From: Chimonanthus salicifolius
Lineage: Eukaryota; Streptophyta; Magnoliopsida; Laurales; Calycanthaceae
DNA length: 64,000 bases
Assembly (NCBI GenBank): GCA_013350335.1
Contig: CM023533.1
Coordinates: 29,866,869-29,930,868 of the forward strand
Direction: 5' to 3'
Part shown: piece after piece, positions 37,221-49,622 of the stretch
Numbering within the stretch: the first letter of the stretch is position 1
Layout of the letters: each line of letters opens with the position of its first letter
The notes under the pieces: model-generated
What the model was told of the DNA's origin: nothing
Database searches by the model: none
The model's input: the letters and a program-made list of their open reading frames with translations, nothing else
Program-made: the position numbers and the translations under genes

Positions 37221-37382
37221 CTCTCGCTGTCTTATTTAAAAATAATAATTTTTTTAAAAAAGAAGTCTCAAAAGGTTTATAAAGTTCTCTCAATATGTCA
37301 TAACTCTTTCAAAATGTACGAGACATCTATTTTAGGACAGCTCTAAAATACATATGAGACAGTTAAATTAGGACAGACGAAA
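37221..37382. mobile_element. Degenerate Stowaway-like MITE
   Basis: The left end CTCTCGCTGTCTTATTTAAA is matched by the right end, in reverse complement TTTCGTCTGTCCTAATTTAA. TA dinucleotides border both ends, and the length is 162 bp. These fit Stowaway MITEs, with decayed termini. Confidence 0.6.
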
Positions 37383-39029
37383 TATTAAAATTTGACTCAT
37401 CATTCATTATCAATTCACATACTCTTTTAATTATTAAAATTGTGATTCCATTAGCCTCTACTGCTTCAACAGATACAAATACCCCTACATACAACGAAGC
37501 ATGCTTGGCTACTAATACAATCATGAATGTGATTATTGCAAGATGAGATCATTTGTCAAGAATTAGATGTTTAACATACCCTAGTGATGTGTATCGAAGA
37601 AATTCTCTTTCACTATACAAATAAATTAAAATATTTTAAAATTTTAAATGTATTTTATATCGTTACAATACAAAAATGGGTACCCTTAAATTACTAACTA
37701 AGGTGTCCCGCATCATACCCCGACTGATACAATAGAAGATAACTCATAAATTTTGGACAGTAGAAATTTTTGGATACTTTTGGTTGAAGTTAGAAAGTAT
37801 CTATCAATTTTAAAAACTAACGGCTAATTTTTTTTTTTCAAAATTTAGACTTTAATATTATAAATTTTGGCTGAAATTTGTAAAAAGTTGAGGAGAGGAG
37901 ACGATTAAGACTCCCCGCATCTAAAGTGGATGGCCTGGCTTAAGAAATCTCACTTTTCTTGAGGAACTGAAATCAATGATATGTGAATCTATCTGGAGTT
38001 CAAGAACAGAGCACTGCAATCCTAACCAAGTTGGGACAGGTTTTAATCATTTAACAATTATTTCTTTTCATGATATAAAGTGAAAAAAAAAAATATAATT
38101 AGTTTTTGAATGAACAGACATTCTTTTATATTTGATTTCATACCTTTTCTTTTGTATAAAAGCAACATTGATTGGATGGATTTTGTTTTAGTGGTGGCCA
38201 TATTCAGGCAGCCAAGCGCAGCTGCTGACGTCGTGGCGCCGCGATAGCGATGGCCACATGAAAAAGAAGCTGAAAGGAAAGGGAAGAGAAGATGATAATA
38301 GAAGAAGAGTCCGGCGACGGGGGGGCTCCACGGCAGCCGATAATGTTGGTGGCTGTCCATTTCGCGTCAAATCAAACGGGCAAAATACTGAGGATTATCA
38401 AAATTTGTAATCTATCTTCTTGTCAAGCTATCGTCAACCTCAAATTAATGAGTTAATTTGCTTTAGATGACAATGATGATGATAATAATATTTCATGTTT
38501 AACTATTATTCAGACTACGATTGTATAGATATTTACTTGTAAATATTGACTCGATCATTTGTTATTATTATATAAAAAAAAAGTTTGAAGGGAAGAAATA
38601 TAAGAATGCACGGTGGAACAAAGAAGGAAAGAAAGGGTATAAAAAGTATAGTTAGAGAAGTAATAGACTAGAGCTCGAGTGACCTTTAAAAGATTGAAAA
38701 CAGAATTAATGACTAAATGACATACAAGTTGATCAAATTTTAACCCTATGCTCAATCTTCAGCCCCTTGATCTTAATGAAATACAATTCAATGATGTTTG
38801 GTGATTTTGACTATTAAAATCAATTAGCTAAAAATTGATAAGTTGAAATCTAAGTGTACCTATATCTCACCAAATATACTTTCAATTCATAAGATTGATT
38901 TTTATAGTGTTTATGAAAACTTAAGGGACGAAAAAACTAAAATGGACCAAGAGAGATCCATCATTTCTCTTTATATATAAGTGTATACACTAATTATTTA
39001 GTTTATGGAAAAAATAAAAGAAGAAGAAG
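37383..39029. other. Intergenic, nothing recognised
   Basis: A GC-richer patch at 38190-38370 gives short open frames on both strands but no domain, signal peptide or splice pattern that I can support. The rest is AT-rich. Confidence 0.4.
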
Positions 39030-39495
39030 ATTTTTCCTTAATTCTTTAGCTACGATTTTTTAAGTTAAACATTATAAAATTTTCACGTAAAATTAGTATT
39101 GCAGTTCATAAAATTCAGAATAGATGAATTTTGATATATTGTTTATAAAAATCGATTGAGAAATGATCTCCCTGCCAAATGTAACTTTTGCGTGTTTGGC
39201 TCATGTTTTCAAAAAAGTCAGTTTCTCAACTTATTTCTACAAATAATGTTTCAAATTTTATCTACTGTAAATTTTATGAACTCTATGACTGATTTTAAGT
39301 GAAAAAGATATAGTTTTGAGCTTAAAAAATAGTACCCAAAGAATTAAGAGGGAATGTCATTTTTCCTTAATTTTTTGGGTACGATTTATGAAGTCCAAAA
39401 CTATACCCTTTTCACTTAAAATCAGTCTCAAAATTCATAAAATTCAGAGTAGATGAATTTTGATATGTTGTTTGTAAAAATCGGTCGAAAAACAA
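39030..39495. repeat. Foldback element with an adjoining half copy
   Basis: An inverted repeat is centred near 39355: 'tttgagcttaaaaaatagtacccaaag' words return as 'gggtacgatttatgaag', and 'ttttaagtgaaaaagatat' returns as 'acccttttcacttaaaat'. Just upstream, 39030-39175 repeats the right arm ('cataaaattcagaatagatgaattttgat') in direct orientation. The structure looks like a foldback element beside a half copy. Confidence 0.55.
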
Positions 39496-39504
39496 CCTCT
39501 TTTG

Positions 39505-39609
39505 ATAAAGTTCCATCGAATTACCCAGTGTGTGTGGATAGAGGGTTTTCACACACCCCGGAGGACTAGTCGTGTGCGACACTTTGACACCTCCAGACTT
39601 AAAAAAAAA
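39505..39609 (+). repeat. SINE 3' fragment
   Basis: Only the 3' half of the family is present: 'gtgtgtgtggatagagggtt', 'ggaggactagtcgtgtg', 'gacacctccagactt' and a run of A. The tRNA-like head is missing. Confidence 0.5.
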
Positions 39610-41293
39610 CATTCGTTCTGACGATCCTTGAATCGTCCGTCCGAACGGACGTTCTCTCTAAATCGGACAATAATGAACTAGAGGTTCGATCGGACTATAA
39701 AAAATATAAAAGTGCAAAATGATAATTTCACACTTAAAAATGAAAGAGGTATCTTATGGCAAAAAAAAAATGCGCTGTCTATATAATCAGCCTTTTAGTC
39801 TTTGATTAAGCTCAATGAGTATGGGAGACGTGGGGGACCCCCACTGGGGGTGAGTGGAGGCCATCTAAGGGTCTTTTGTTTGTAAGGATTTCCACTGAAA
39901 TTAAATGAAATGGAGATTTATTTCCTGAAAATACTAAAAAACAAATAGTTTGGCTCGTCATCTCAACATAAATTCGATTGTTATGTAACAAAGTGTGTAG
40001 GGCCAGTTGAGTTACACTCATGTGGATAATTCTCTAATCTTTGACAAGAGGACAAAAGGGGAACGATGATTTAAATAAATATATTATTGATTTAAAGATT
40101 AAAAAAAATAGCTCATTTAAGACATATAATAACTTGATTTAAACTAAGTAAAATAGCTAGACAATTGGAGCCCCTTATCAGTTAATATTATTATTTATTT
40201 AAATCAAATAGTTAAAAGAAATTTAACTGAAACCTAAGTTTTATAATTGATATATCGACAATCTTTAATTTTGGTTAATAAGGTCATTTTGCCTAATAAA
40301 TTAACTTATATTCTTGGAATTAAAATATATCATTAGAATGCATGCCAAAAAGTACAGCATATATTCTCATGATTTTTTTTTTAAAGATTTAAGAAAAAGG
40401 GGTGTTATGATTATGTGTTTATGGTTCATGAAAATGAAAGAGAAATGTCGATATATTTTTTTTAATTTCAAAAAAATTAGATGCAATACTATAAAATAGA
40501 TGAGTCCACAAAAATATTAGTTAGCTCAAGTGCAATAATATCTTGATACTATTTGTTTACAAATAACATATCAATACTTTTATGACATTTTTAATATCAA
40601 AAATGAGAATATCACAATGTTCAATGATGTTATTATGATAATGTCAATAAATCTTTCACAAGTATTTAAAAATCTCTTATTCATATTTATAATATTTTCG
40701 AATTTTAAAAGTTTCAAAAAAAAATTAATTAATTAAAAAAATACATTCAAACTATATTTTTGGAAAATATAATTCAAAATCCATGCAACTTTTCAGTATT
40801 TTTAGAGAATACTTTTTATAAAGAATTTATTATAAATTTATTTCTTTATAATAGCAAGAAATAGGTGTACTACCTTTCGACCGAATTAGTGCGAGCTAAA
40901 TAACCCCTGAAGTCAATAAAATTAAAAAGTGCTTCACTGCTTCCATGAATAAAACTTATCTCCAAATATATTGAAATATAAAAAAGGCACTTTAAAAAAA
41001 AATTATATACCACTCATTAGATGGATCACAAAGAAGTGGGTCATCAATTTTTATTCATTTGATATCTTATGATATTATTTATATAATTAATTTAATCATT
41101 AAAAAACAATGGTGAGATCAAATGCATCTTAAAATTTTAAGAATTTAATTACGAGTGAAATTATAGTTAGCTCAGGCGGCATATTCGGATATATACAAAT
41201 CAAATTGCTTAAGATATTACTATATTTTTTAGAATTAAATTTTACCTTGATTAATGTTAATTTGGGATAACGATTTTAACTTAATCATCTCAT
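39610..41293. other. AT-rich intergenic
   Basis: No gene is visible. At about 39815-40020, on the minus strand, 'gagtgtaactcaactggccc' looks like a tRNA A-box, perhaps another SINE head, but no B-box follows at the right distance. The remainder is low-complexity AT-rich sequence. Confidence 0.35.
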
Positions 41294-41459
41294 GGGTATT
41301 TTGTGTAACTCGACATGAGTTTTACTGTATTGTCTATTTTGCCCTTCGAATCGGCTCGCCGAATCCTTCAAATCACTTATTGCAAAGGATTCGACGAGTC
41401 GATTCAAAGGGCAAAATATGTAATACAGTAAAATCTGTGTCGAGTTACACAAAATGCCG
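41294..41459. mobile_element. Near-perfect palindromic MITE
   Basis: Two arms of about 75 bp are almost exact reverse complements. The left reads 'ttttgtgtaactcgacatga', 'gttttactgtatt' and 'ttttgcccttcgaatcg'; the right reads 'gattcaaagggcaaaat', 'aatacagtaaaat' and 'tgtgtcgagttacacaaaa'. The arms flank a 15 bp loop, so the element forms a strong hairpin and looks like the youngest family member in the window. Confidence 0.8.
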
Positions 41460-43296
41460 AAGCAAACATCGGTGGCCGATAATTTGATGTATTTTCACTA
41501 TTTGATGGAACATGGTACAAAAAGTATTTGATGATTTTATATTAATCTTAAAAGGCTAAGCACTAAGATAGTTTGATACGCTCTATTTATTTGTACAATT
41601 AATATTTTGATAAAAGAGTAAGTCTCCTCCTTTAACATGACCTCTTAGAACACGCAAACTCCTCAACATAGATGCATGCTAGACCTACCCGCCTATTTTT
41701 GGTAATCTATTTTATTTAAAGAATGAAACTGCTAACATAACATTAGCATAGTAGACATTTTAAAAACTTATTTCACAAGAAATTATCATCATTTTACTAT
41801 TTCAACCATGACAATTCTTTAAAAGAAATGAAAAAATAGGCATGAGATCAACATAATTTTAGAACATCACCCATATTATTTTTAAACCCAATCTGACATG
41901 AGTTATTAAAATATAGAACCCAATCAGACCCGATTTGAATTATAACCCGACTCAACTCGAATGCTAACCTGATCTGCATTTTGAATTCATTTTAGCCTAA
42001 ATTTAATCAGGTCGAGTCGGATTTCATCGGGTTAACTTGAAAAGGCCTCAACTCGATCCAACTTTAATTGAACGTGGGTTTTTATCTTCTCGACTCGACC
42101 CTCTAACCCGACTTTCATGATCCGACCTAGTTGCTTTTTGGGGTCGGGTCAAAACCCGACTCGAGTTTTGCCCCTAAAATAGAGCTTTAGAAAGTGTGGT
42201 CCATACTTCTAATGGAGACTATACATTTATCTCGTCACCATGACAATGAAACTTTTATAAATATAACCATATAAAAATGGAACTTCACCTACAATACATT
42301 TAATTAGCCGTTAACCATCTCATTTAATCATGAATTTCTCTACTCATTTTTAGTATTAGTTTCATTATCTCATTCTCCTTTTTTTTTATCGGTTTGCCAT
42401 TTGGGAATTTTTTTTGTCCGAGTAGCATCAAGAAGAAGAATGATTTACGTTCCGAAATTGACGGCAGTAAGAAAAGTCAAAACTCAAAAGGATACAGGAT
42501 GATGATGCCAGCAACGGGAGGGAAAGGGTATTTTCGGAAAACAAAAAACCAACGGTAGAGTTCTGGGAAAAGGCAAAATTTCTAGTTTGCCATTGCAGTG
42601 CCACTAGCATCATCCATTTTCCGCGAAATGGTAAAAAGTTGAAAATTAAAAGAAAATTGAGTGGAATTTGAACTTGACAAGACGCAGCGAGAAAAAAAAG
42701 GGTGGGCAATCTTCAGAAAAACAGAAGCAGGGCTGCTGCAGGAACAGAAATCTGTTCCCCGGAACGGCTATTATTTCCCTGAACTTCATTTTCACCTTCT
42801 CCATAGTTCCTTAATTACTCTCTCTCTCTCAATTCATTGACAGGAAAGAAAAGAACCCAACTCCTGTTTCTAGAGCTCTAGTCAAAGCTGAAAGAAATAA
42901 AATAAAATAAAAGAGATTGTTAGATTTATATCTAAATCACGATTTTAATCCAGTCTCGTGCAAAATAAAAGGAAGAAAAGATTGAGAGCTGTAATAATTT
43001 ATCAAAACACTGTATGAGAACCATATACAAACCATTCAGAGAAGAAATCGATTTCTTTTTACAGTTAAGCCTGCATTAAAGGAAGAAAAAAAAGGAAAGA
43101 ACTGTAAAGCCAGCTTGAGCGATTGCTCCGTTCACCAAGCTCCAAATAAACGCCATTGATGGTAGCAATTTCGTTAGTCCAAGATGGGAACTCAAAGAAC
43201 TGCAATCGCTGCCCAAAATATATAATAAAAAAACAAACTAAATGGGTATTCCACTATTGAGCTCTGAAACAGGCCATCGGTGGCGGATTTACAGTG
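41460..43296. other. Region 3' of the GRAS gene, with a hAT-like end
   Basis: Around 41880-42176 many 'aacccgactc', 'gggtcgggtc' and 'gactcgagtt' words precede a right border that reads TTAGGGGCAAAACTCGAG in reverse complement. These are the subterminal repeats and terminus typical of small hAT elements, but I did not find the left end. The stretch 42420-42720 has short open frames without recognisable features. The last 200 bases are probably the 3' UTR of the GRAS gene. Confidence 0.4.
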
Positions 43297-45090
43297 CTAG
43301 CGCCATGAGGAGACAGTTAGAAGGGGCTTCTCATTCCAGGCCAACGACAGAAACCCAGGAGGGGATTCAACAAGAGAATACATAGAACTGTAATTGTAAT
43401 TCCAGAGAAGGATTTTTGCTTGGCTAATGGCGTAATGGCTGAGAGATATGGACTCAAACCCGCAACCTTCCAACAAAACCTTCCACCGCTCTTTCTCCTC
43501 AGTCCGCCCTCCTCTCTCTGCCTCTTCCGGCCCAACAACACCTGCTATCTGCCGACCCAGAACCAGGCTCTCAACGCGGAGTCGCTCCCTCGACTCTCTC
43601 TCCATTGCAGGTTCCAGCGATTCAAAAACCGCCGAGTAGAACCCCAACGCGTTTCTAAACCTGTCCACGAACCCAACTCTGTTCAGACTCGCCTCGTACT
43701 CGCCGAGTGTTACGACGGTTGGATTCAGTGATTTTGCAAGTCGGAGTATACGCTCGACCATCATTGATGTCTCGCCAAGGAAATTGTACAGCTGCAGCAT
43801 GAAATTCACGGCCAGCAACTCGTCCGAGTTAATTAGGAAGCTTGACTCCGTCAACTCGTGAATGGGAGTGAGGATCGGTTGGAACTCGAAATCAAGATTG
43901 AGCAGCTCGGCAAAGTCGCGGAGACGGTGTCCTGTGGCTAAGAGAGAAGAAGACGGTGACTTTCCTAGTGCGGGTGCAGGAATGCCAGAAATGCGGATTT
44001 TCACCGGCTTTCCAATGGGGCGGGTGGCAAGAGCTTGGAGAAGGGCAGCCCACTGCACTCCTTGTACGATTCCAAAATCAATTATGTGGATCCGAGTTGC
44101 AGACTCAGTCGACTCGAGAATTGCCTGGTTAGCCGTCAGATGAGCGAATTTGGAATAAGGGCAGGCGTCATTGAGGGCCTTGTAGGAGAGGGTGAATTCC
44201 TCGGGCGTCGAAAAGAATGAGATCAGCGATGTTCCCGTGGTGATTTTCGAAGAAAGCCGACTGTACAGAGCTTCCGCGAAGTAGAACGCGATCCGTTCCC
44301 CTGGGTCTCCACAATCCGATGCGGACTCTCGGATCCGGACGAGGGCTTTGGTGGCGCGATCAGGGTCGGATTCGGCAATCTGGGCACAGTCGAGGAGAGA
44401 CTGGAGAAGCGGGCAGGAGAGTATGTCGGAGTCTGATGAGGACGGAGAGGAGCAAGAATCTTTCTTTGGGGGTGAACTCTCCGGCGGAGGCGGAGGAAGT
44501 GCAGGCGGAGTAGCCCAGCTCTGGTGCTGGACCGGAGGTGGGTGAATCAGATCATGGGTTTTCTTCGATTCAGAGAACACAACTTGGTTGAGCTCGGAGG
44601 GGGCGGTTGAGATCAAATCAGTGGCGGCGGCGAGTCGACTAGGTTCGGATGCAAAGGGGTCGGGAAGAATGGAGGAGAAATCGTTAGCAGTGTTGTTCCA
44701 CGAGTCGCAGGCAGCGGAGCTCTCTGTGGACTCGCCCATGAGGGAATCCATCCACTCGTCGGAGTCGAACCCGCCCGATGCAGCTCCTAACCCGGAGAGA
44801 CGGAAAGGAGGAGCATGGTCGAGGTGGGGGAAGAGAGAGGCGCCGGGATCTGACCCACCGGGGACGGGAAAGGAGTCGGAGAAGGGGAAGCCGAAACGAT
44901 CGGAGATGGAGTGCTGCGAGTGTGGGGCCCAGGGGCTTAGACCAAAGGCATTGACGGATGCAAGCTGGTTGTTTTGGTGCTCTTGTTCCTGCTCCTGCTC
45001 CTGCTGTTGCTGTTGTTGTTGGTGCTGCTGCTGGATCACTTGCTGTGCGATTGCCATCAGATTCCCGCTGTCCGTACACATATATGCCAT
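43297..45090 (-). CDS. SCL4: GRAS-domain transcriptional regulator, SCL4/SCL7 type
   Basis: GRAS proteins are plant nuclear regulators of transcription. The single exon gives 597 residues. I chose the ATG that yields [19 protein letters not shown], the conserved opening of this subgroup; a further 54 in-frame codons upstream (to 45252) look like leader sequence. A glutamine-rich tract (about 18-37) and a low-complexity Ser/Pro region lead to the GRAS domain. This starts at about 228 with [17 protein letters not shown] (LHRI), then [13 protein letters not shown] (VHIID motif, about 335-347), [37 protein letters not shown] (the PFYRE-like region) and the final SAW motif ending LLTVSSWR. Family length is usual and nothing is broken. 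The GC-rich coding sequence stands out from its surroundings. Subgroup assignment is good; a choice between SCL4 and SCL7 orthologues is not possible here. Confidence 0.95.
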   Translation of the reverse strand: MAYMCTDSGNLMAIAQQVIQQQHQQQQQQQEQEQEQEHQNNQLASVNAFGLSPWAPHSQHSISDRFGFPFSDSFPVPGGSDPGASLFPHLDHAPPFRLSGLGAASGGFDSDEWMDSLMGESTESSAACDSWNNTANDFSSILPDPFASEPSRLAAATDLISTAPSELNQVVFSESKKTHDLIHPPPVQHQSWATPPALPPPPPESSPPKKDSCSSPSSSDSDILSCPLLQSLLDCAQIAESDPDRATKALVRIRESASDCGDPGERIAFYFAEALYSRLSSKITTGTSLISFFSTPEEFTLSYKALNDACPYSKFAHLTANQAILESTESATRIHIIDFGIVQGVQWAALLQALATRPIGKPVKIRISGIPAPALGKSPSSSLLATGHRLRDFAELLNLDFEFQPILTPIHELTESSFLINSDELLAVNFMLQLYNFLGETSMMVERILRLAKSLNPTVVTLGEYEASLNRVGFVDRFRNALGFYSAVFESLEPAMERESRERLRVESLVLGRQIAGVVGPEEAERGGRTEEKERWKVLLEGCGFESISLSHYAISQAKILLWNYNYSSMYSLVESPPGFLSLAWNEKPLLTVSSWR

Positions 45091-45879
45091 CTTCATCCGG
45101 CCACTCTTGCCGGACTGTACTACAAACCGATCAGAATTTTCCGATCCGGACAACCCGAAACTCTGCAGAAGAAGAAGAGAGGCCAAAGAAGGGTTTTGGC
45201 CCTTTGTAGTTGACAGAGAGTGAGGAAGAGTTTGAAAGAGAGAGGAGGGCATTACTTTGAAAAGGGCCCCACACGATGAAGGCGATCAGAGGCGTAAACG
45301 AAAGGAAATCAAAACAAAAAAAGTGGTCCCCTCATAGCCGCAGGGGCATCGTTTCCTTCCACGCTCCCTCTGATCCTGTGTTTTTCTGAAAGTATTTATT
45401 ACAAGACTTTTTTTTTGGTAACAAATTCTATATTTTAGAACACTAATCTTAAAAGTGAATTTTACTAAATTACTCAAAAACAAAAATTTAGTCTATTTAC
45501 TGAAAATGTGGATTTGTAACTAAAATTGACTATTTATGTATACTCAAATTATTTGGCTAAAGTTTAAATAATTTAGAATTTAACTCTAATTAGAAAAATT
45601 TCAGTCTTAACATAAATTGAAGATTTTCTGCTCGCAAAATTATTAAAAATTATATTTTTATGATATTTTAAATTTCAAATTAAAATCTTGAGATAGAAAA
45701 TGGTCTTTGCATATTGATATTTTTTTCCTTGGAGAAATTATATTTTTTTTACATACTGTATTTCTGAAATTTATAAAACATAATACTATCATTTGCCATA
45801 TAAACCTGACCCATACATCATAACTCAGCTGAGTTGTGTGCCACTATTGACATGTGAACCTATTCTATGGAGAAAGAAC
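45091..45879 (-). promoter_or_regulatory. 5' leader and upstream region of the GRAS gene
   Basis: The first 160 bases upstream of the chosen start remain open in frame and are GC-rich, with 'ttcttcttctgcag' on the coding strand. Beyond about 45260 the DNA becomes AT-rich. A (G/A)GGGGCCC patch lies near 45266. I cannot point to a convincing TATA box. Confidence 0.35.
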
Positions 45880-46199
45880 TTAAACTGGGACACGGATTTT
45901 AGAGTATTGTTCATTTTATCTTTCTATCGTTGTACGAAAGCATTTAAAAAAATTTAGTGATTCGGTGAGTGAGCCGGTCAATAATCCGATTTGTTTTCCT
46001 GTATGAAAAAAACAGTCATACTTAGATAAATTTTAATTATCCTATTTCAGTGATCAGTGATCCGATTTATACCGTAGTGGAAGGATCAGTGATCCGGTAA
46101 GGTGGTCAGTGAGCCGATTTATACCGCAGTAGAAGGGTAAAATGGGCAATACCCTAAATTCCGTGTCGGGTTACACAAAACACCTGCGAGAGGATCGCT
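45880..46199. mobile_element. MITE of the TTTTGTGTAACTCGACA family, longer version
   Basis: The right end, in reverse complement, reads AGCGATCCTCTCGCAGGTGT and then TTTTGTGTAACCCGACACGG, the fullest form of the family terminus. The left end is partly lost ('aaactgggacacggattt'). The interior repeats 'cagtgatccgattta' and 'cagtgagccgattta' words several times. Confidence 0.6.
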
Positions 46200-46908
46200 A
46201 CCCGTTAAAAAATATATTTATATATAATTTATATTTGTATTTAAAAATTAATGAAGATTTTAACTTTTTAAAAGGTAAGCTCTCATAACCTCCATAACAA
46301 CATGTGATTATTTCAATATGATCTAGTTTAGAAATATTTTTAATCTAATTACAATATGATTCAATCAAAATTCTTAATCATTCAATACATAGTTATAAAT
46401 GAATGATTAACTAATTACTTTAATTTAAGTTATCTAATTGATAATCTTCAATTATTTAAAAATAATAATTTTAACATTTATTCTGAATGTAAATTCTTAT
46501 AAAATATAATTAAGTAACTCTTGTGACGGGGATAAAGTATATCTAGAAATTTTATACTTACGTATTTGTATGTGAGACATAGAAGGAAGGATACACCTCT
46601 TTCATTATTTAAGATGAATAGTTATTACATAATCATATGCCTTTTCTTAAAATAGCATAAAGGATGGGATACGCGTCTTTTAATTTATTCTGAAAATTTT
46701 AGAGAGATTCTTCTATTCTTTTAAAATATAAAGATTGCTTATTAAAAATTAAAAATTTAAAGCAGGCTATTATTATTATATAGGGTATGTAGAGATGACA
46801 AATATAATGGATGAGTAAAACTTGAACATTGATATATTATTTTAGTTTTAGGACTTTAGATTTTTCAATTTTTATTGTTATAAGTTATTTATTTTTTATA
46901 CTCTTACA
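46200..46908. other. AT-rich intergenic, nothing recognised
   Basis: No gene or structured repeat can be supported. Confidence 0.4.
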
Positions 46909-47090
46909 CAGAGGTTGAAAATTAGGATTTGGTCAATATTCGGTTTCGGCCTATATATCAGCCGCGAAATATCTCTCTTTTTCTTTTTAACTAAAACTAT
47001 CGATACAATATATATTGGATATCGTCTGGCAAATATCGGCCGATATACATTGTATTGGCCGATATTAAAATTCTTGATATTACATATCAT
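46909..47090. mobile_element. TATCGGCCGATAT-family element
   Basis: The left end CAGAGGTTGAAAATTAGG matches the terminus of the copy at 50738-51359. Inside are 'ggcctatatatcagccg', 'caaatatcggccgatatac' and 'tattggccgatatt'. I could not fix the right end or a duplication. Confidence 0.5.
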
Positions 47091-47300
47091 GGTGATTAGA
47101 CTGAGTCCTCTAGGTTATATACAAATCCTATAACTATTCTTCTTGATGGTACTTGCTTAAAAAAAAAATTCCTATGAAAAACATATTAAGAGGAGAATGA
47201 AATAATGAGATTAATATTAAAAGTAAGTAAAGAAATTCATGATTAAATAAGATGGTTAAGGTTGTACTTGTAGGTTAAGTTCCACTCTTATATAATTCAA

Positions 47301-47475
47301 AGGGGTTAGAGTGATGGATCAGGAACTCAGCCTCAGTAAATCAAAGTCTTGAGTTTAATTCTACTCCATCTTAAATGGTCACTTCCCATAGTATGTCTGT
47401 GGGTAGGGAGACTTACATATGCTCCAAAGATTAGTCGTAGAGTGTTCTAAGAGGTCTGAAAAATAGTTCTATTAC
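47301..47475 (+). repeat. SINE copy
   Basis: It starts 'aggggttagagtgatggatc', has 'cttgagtttaattctactcc' in the B-box position, then 'gtctgtgggtagggagactt', 'gattagtcgtagagtgttct' and 'aagaggtctg'. The landmark order matches the other copies. An A-run follows at about 47492. Confidence 0.6.
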
Positions 47476-47797
47476 TTTGATTTATTATTTTAAAAAAAAA
47501 TCATGCACATGATCGTAAAATAGAATGATTTGATGAAATGAGTAACATAGTTTATCAAATTATATTGTGAACTAACACTATTTTGAAATATTTTTTCTTA
47601 TAACCAACTCGTGGGACGCCGTTCAAGCACCACAAAGAAGAACAACAACCTCTCTTATTACTCAGGCAAATGAAACTCAAAAAAAAAAAACCCAACCCCT
47701 TTCATAGTCTAACTTGTTGGCTACAATGAACTAGGCTAACCGTTCTTTTCCTTTTAGAAGTTGAGGAAGTCAATGATCTGTCTCGATCTTTAGCCGC

Positions 47798-48490
47798 TTA
47801 AAAGTCAGAGATAGCTTGATCACTATTAACAAAATTGATCCCCAACTTATTATCAATATCTAAGATTGATCTACTGTCTTCTTCAGAGTAACCCCTAACC
47901 TTCAGAGAATTCAAATCGTCATTCTCTAGAACATGGGCCGAACCTTTAATTGCTAAAAAAATTGGTATCTTCTGTATGTAGCTGTGAAATTTCAGACTCC
48001 ATTTCAAATTTCGATTGAGTCAGATCATCAAGATATGCTGACTTAGGGTTCTCAATCGCCAAACACTTCTGACTCGCTTCTTGAAGGCTATCTGAAAATA
48101 GGATAGGCTTTCAGCAAAGCTTGAGGAGAGAGAATAGGCCAGTTTAAGGACTAGGAGTTGGGAATGACGGAGGGACAGATGAGGCTTATAGGAGGGCCCG
48201 ACACCAACACTAGAAGAACGGGTGGATCGGAGAGGATCACCTGAGAACTGAAAACACTTAGTCCAACAGGAACTAAGACCAAGATCGAGATGAGTGAAAA
48301 GAGGATGGGCCCAAATTTGATCCAAAAGGTTGGTTCGATCAACAAGACGGACCCTAGATGGCCCCGACTGAGAAAGTGGGACTTGAGAAAGCCCGACCCG
48401 CTTATTGGGTTGAATAGAAGATAGAAGAGTGGGGACGGGCCCCAGAATGGAAGCTTGCTGAGAAGAGGTAGGTGGAGGGTCAACAAAAGA
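47798..48490 (-). pseudogene. Degenerate coding-like region, possibly LINE-derived
   Basis: On the minus strand a frame of about 155 codons is open from 48490 to 48020, reading FVDPPPTSSQQASILGPVP and, further on, LRHSQLLVLKLAYSLSSSF. After a stop it continues (KFHSYIQKIPIFLAIKGSA) to 47798. Codon use and the Ser/Pro-rich composition resemble the spacer between the gag-like and endonuclease parts of plant LINE elements. No endonuclease or reverse transcriptase motif is present. I do not recognise the protein; the LINE suggestion is a guess. Confidence 0.25.
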
Positions 48491-48898
48491 ATTTTTTTTA
48501 TACTTAGATAATTTTTTGACATTTCTAAATTAAAAAAAAAAGAGATTGTCATGATACCAAATATTCAAAAGAGAATGTAACGATATTTCCATTATATTGA
48601 TGATATAGTATCTCTATACATTTTAGGATTTCAAATATTATAACCAAAGATTTTATTTTAATTATCTATTGATGACATCTTTCAAAATTATTGTGATTAA
48701 AATCTAAAAGTCTAAAAGGAAATCCTTTATTCCCTCTTAATAATAATATGTGATAATATTTTGGCCTTTGTGAAGTAATTTTTTTTTCTACTCAATAAAT
48801 ATGACATGCACAGTATATTAATACTTTTTTTTTTTATATATTAATGATAAAAGGCCCAAATAGTAAATTTAGTGTTAAATCTTGCTCTAAATTTTTTT

Positions 48899-49106
48899 GG
48901 GGCCTTTCAGGTACTAAACATTTTTGTTGCGATTGGATTGGAGTAACGGGAGTTATCCTTGTTTCGTAATGGAGGGATAAGATTAAAAAATTAAATTTTC
49001 ATTCCTTTCCTAATAAAGAGTATTCATAATACTAAAGATAACCATTAATCAAGTGTAATCCAAATAACCCCTGTAAAATTTATCCTTAGTCCAAACGCAG
49101 CTCTTA
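48899..49106 (-). mobile_element. MITE (GCTGTGTTTAGG family), second copy
   Basis: In reverse complement it begins AGCTGCGTTTGGACTAAGGA and continues 'ataaattttacaggggttat' and 'attatgaatactct', parallel to the copy at 36731-36929. The far end has 'ttagtacctgaaaggcc', more diverged. Confidence 0.55.
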
Positions 49107-49622
49107 TTGTTATCAATAATGACAAATAGAGCTAAAGACCACATAACCTAATAGCAATTTCCCAATATTTTGTTCTCGTGTTTATATTCATTTTGCATTT
49201 TCCACACTTTGTATTTTGCTAAATGTTTTCCTTTTATTTGTTTACTTTGCCGTATAAGTTGTCTTTTGTTTGCAATATGTGATGCGATGTCTTTGATTAT
49301 TTTCATGTTGGTTGTACATTATTTGCTTCAATTAAATTTAAAATTCTAAGTCGATAATATAGATAAGATTTTTGTAGATTAAGCTTGTGGGTTAGTACTT
49401 CTTATGACATAAGTAAATAAGTTCAAGTTTGAGCTTGAGCTGAATCGAGCATCAAGTATTTGACATAGGTGCTGAAATATCATCCGCTAAATTTTTCTCT
49501 CTTATTTTATTTTATTTTTAATTAAACTATCAATATCGAACGATCTTATTTTATTGTATATACATAATATATACAGTAGTGTTCTCCTAAAACTAATTTG
49601 CATCAATGTTTAGTGCAAATTG
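49107..49622. other. Intergenic, nothing recognised
   Basis: No gene or repeat can be supported before the solo LTR. Confidence 0.4.

Noticed and set aside
38058..38370. Minus-strand frames of 60-100 codons in a GC-richer patch
   Set aside because: Phe/Leu/Ser-rich low-complexity products without motif or splice context.
44588..45223. Plus-strand open frame of 211 codons opposite the GRAS gene
   Set aside because: It is the antisense shadow of the GC-rich N-terminal GRAS region; the Cys/Leu runs come from the CAG repeats of the glutamine tract.
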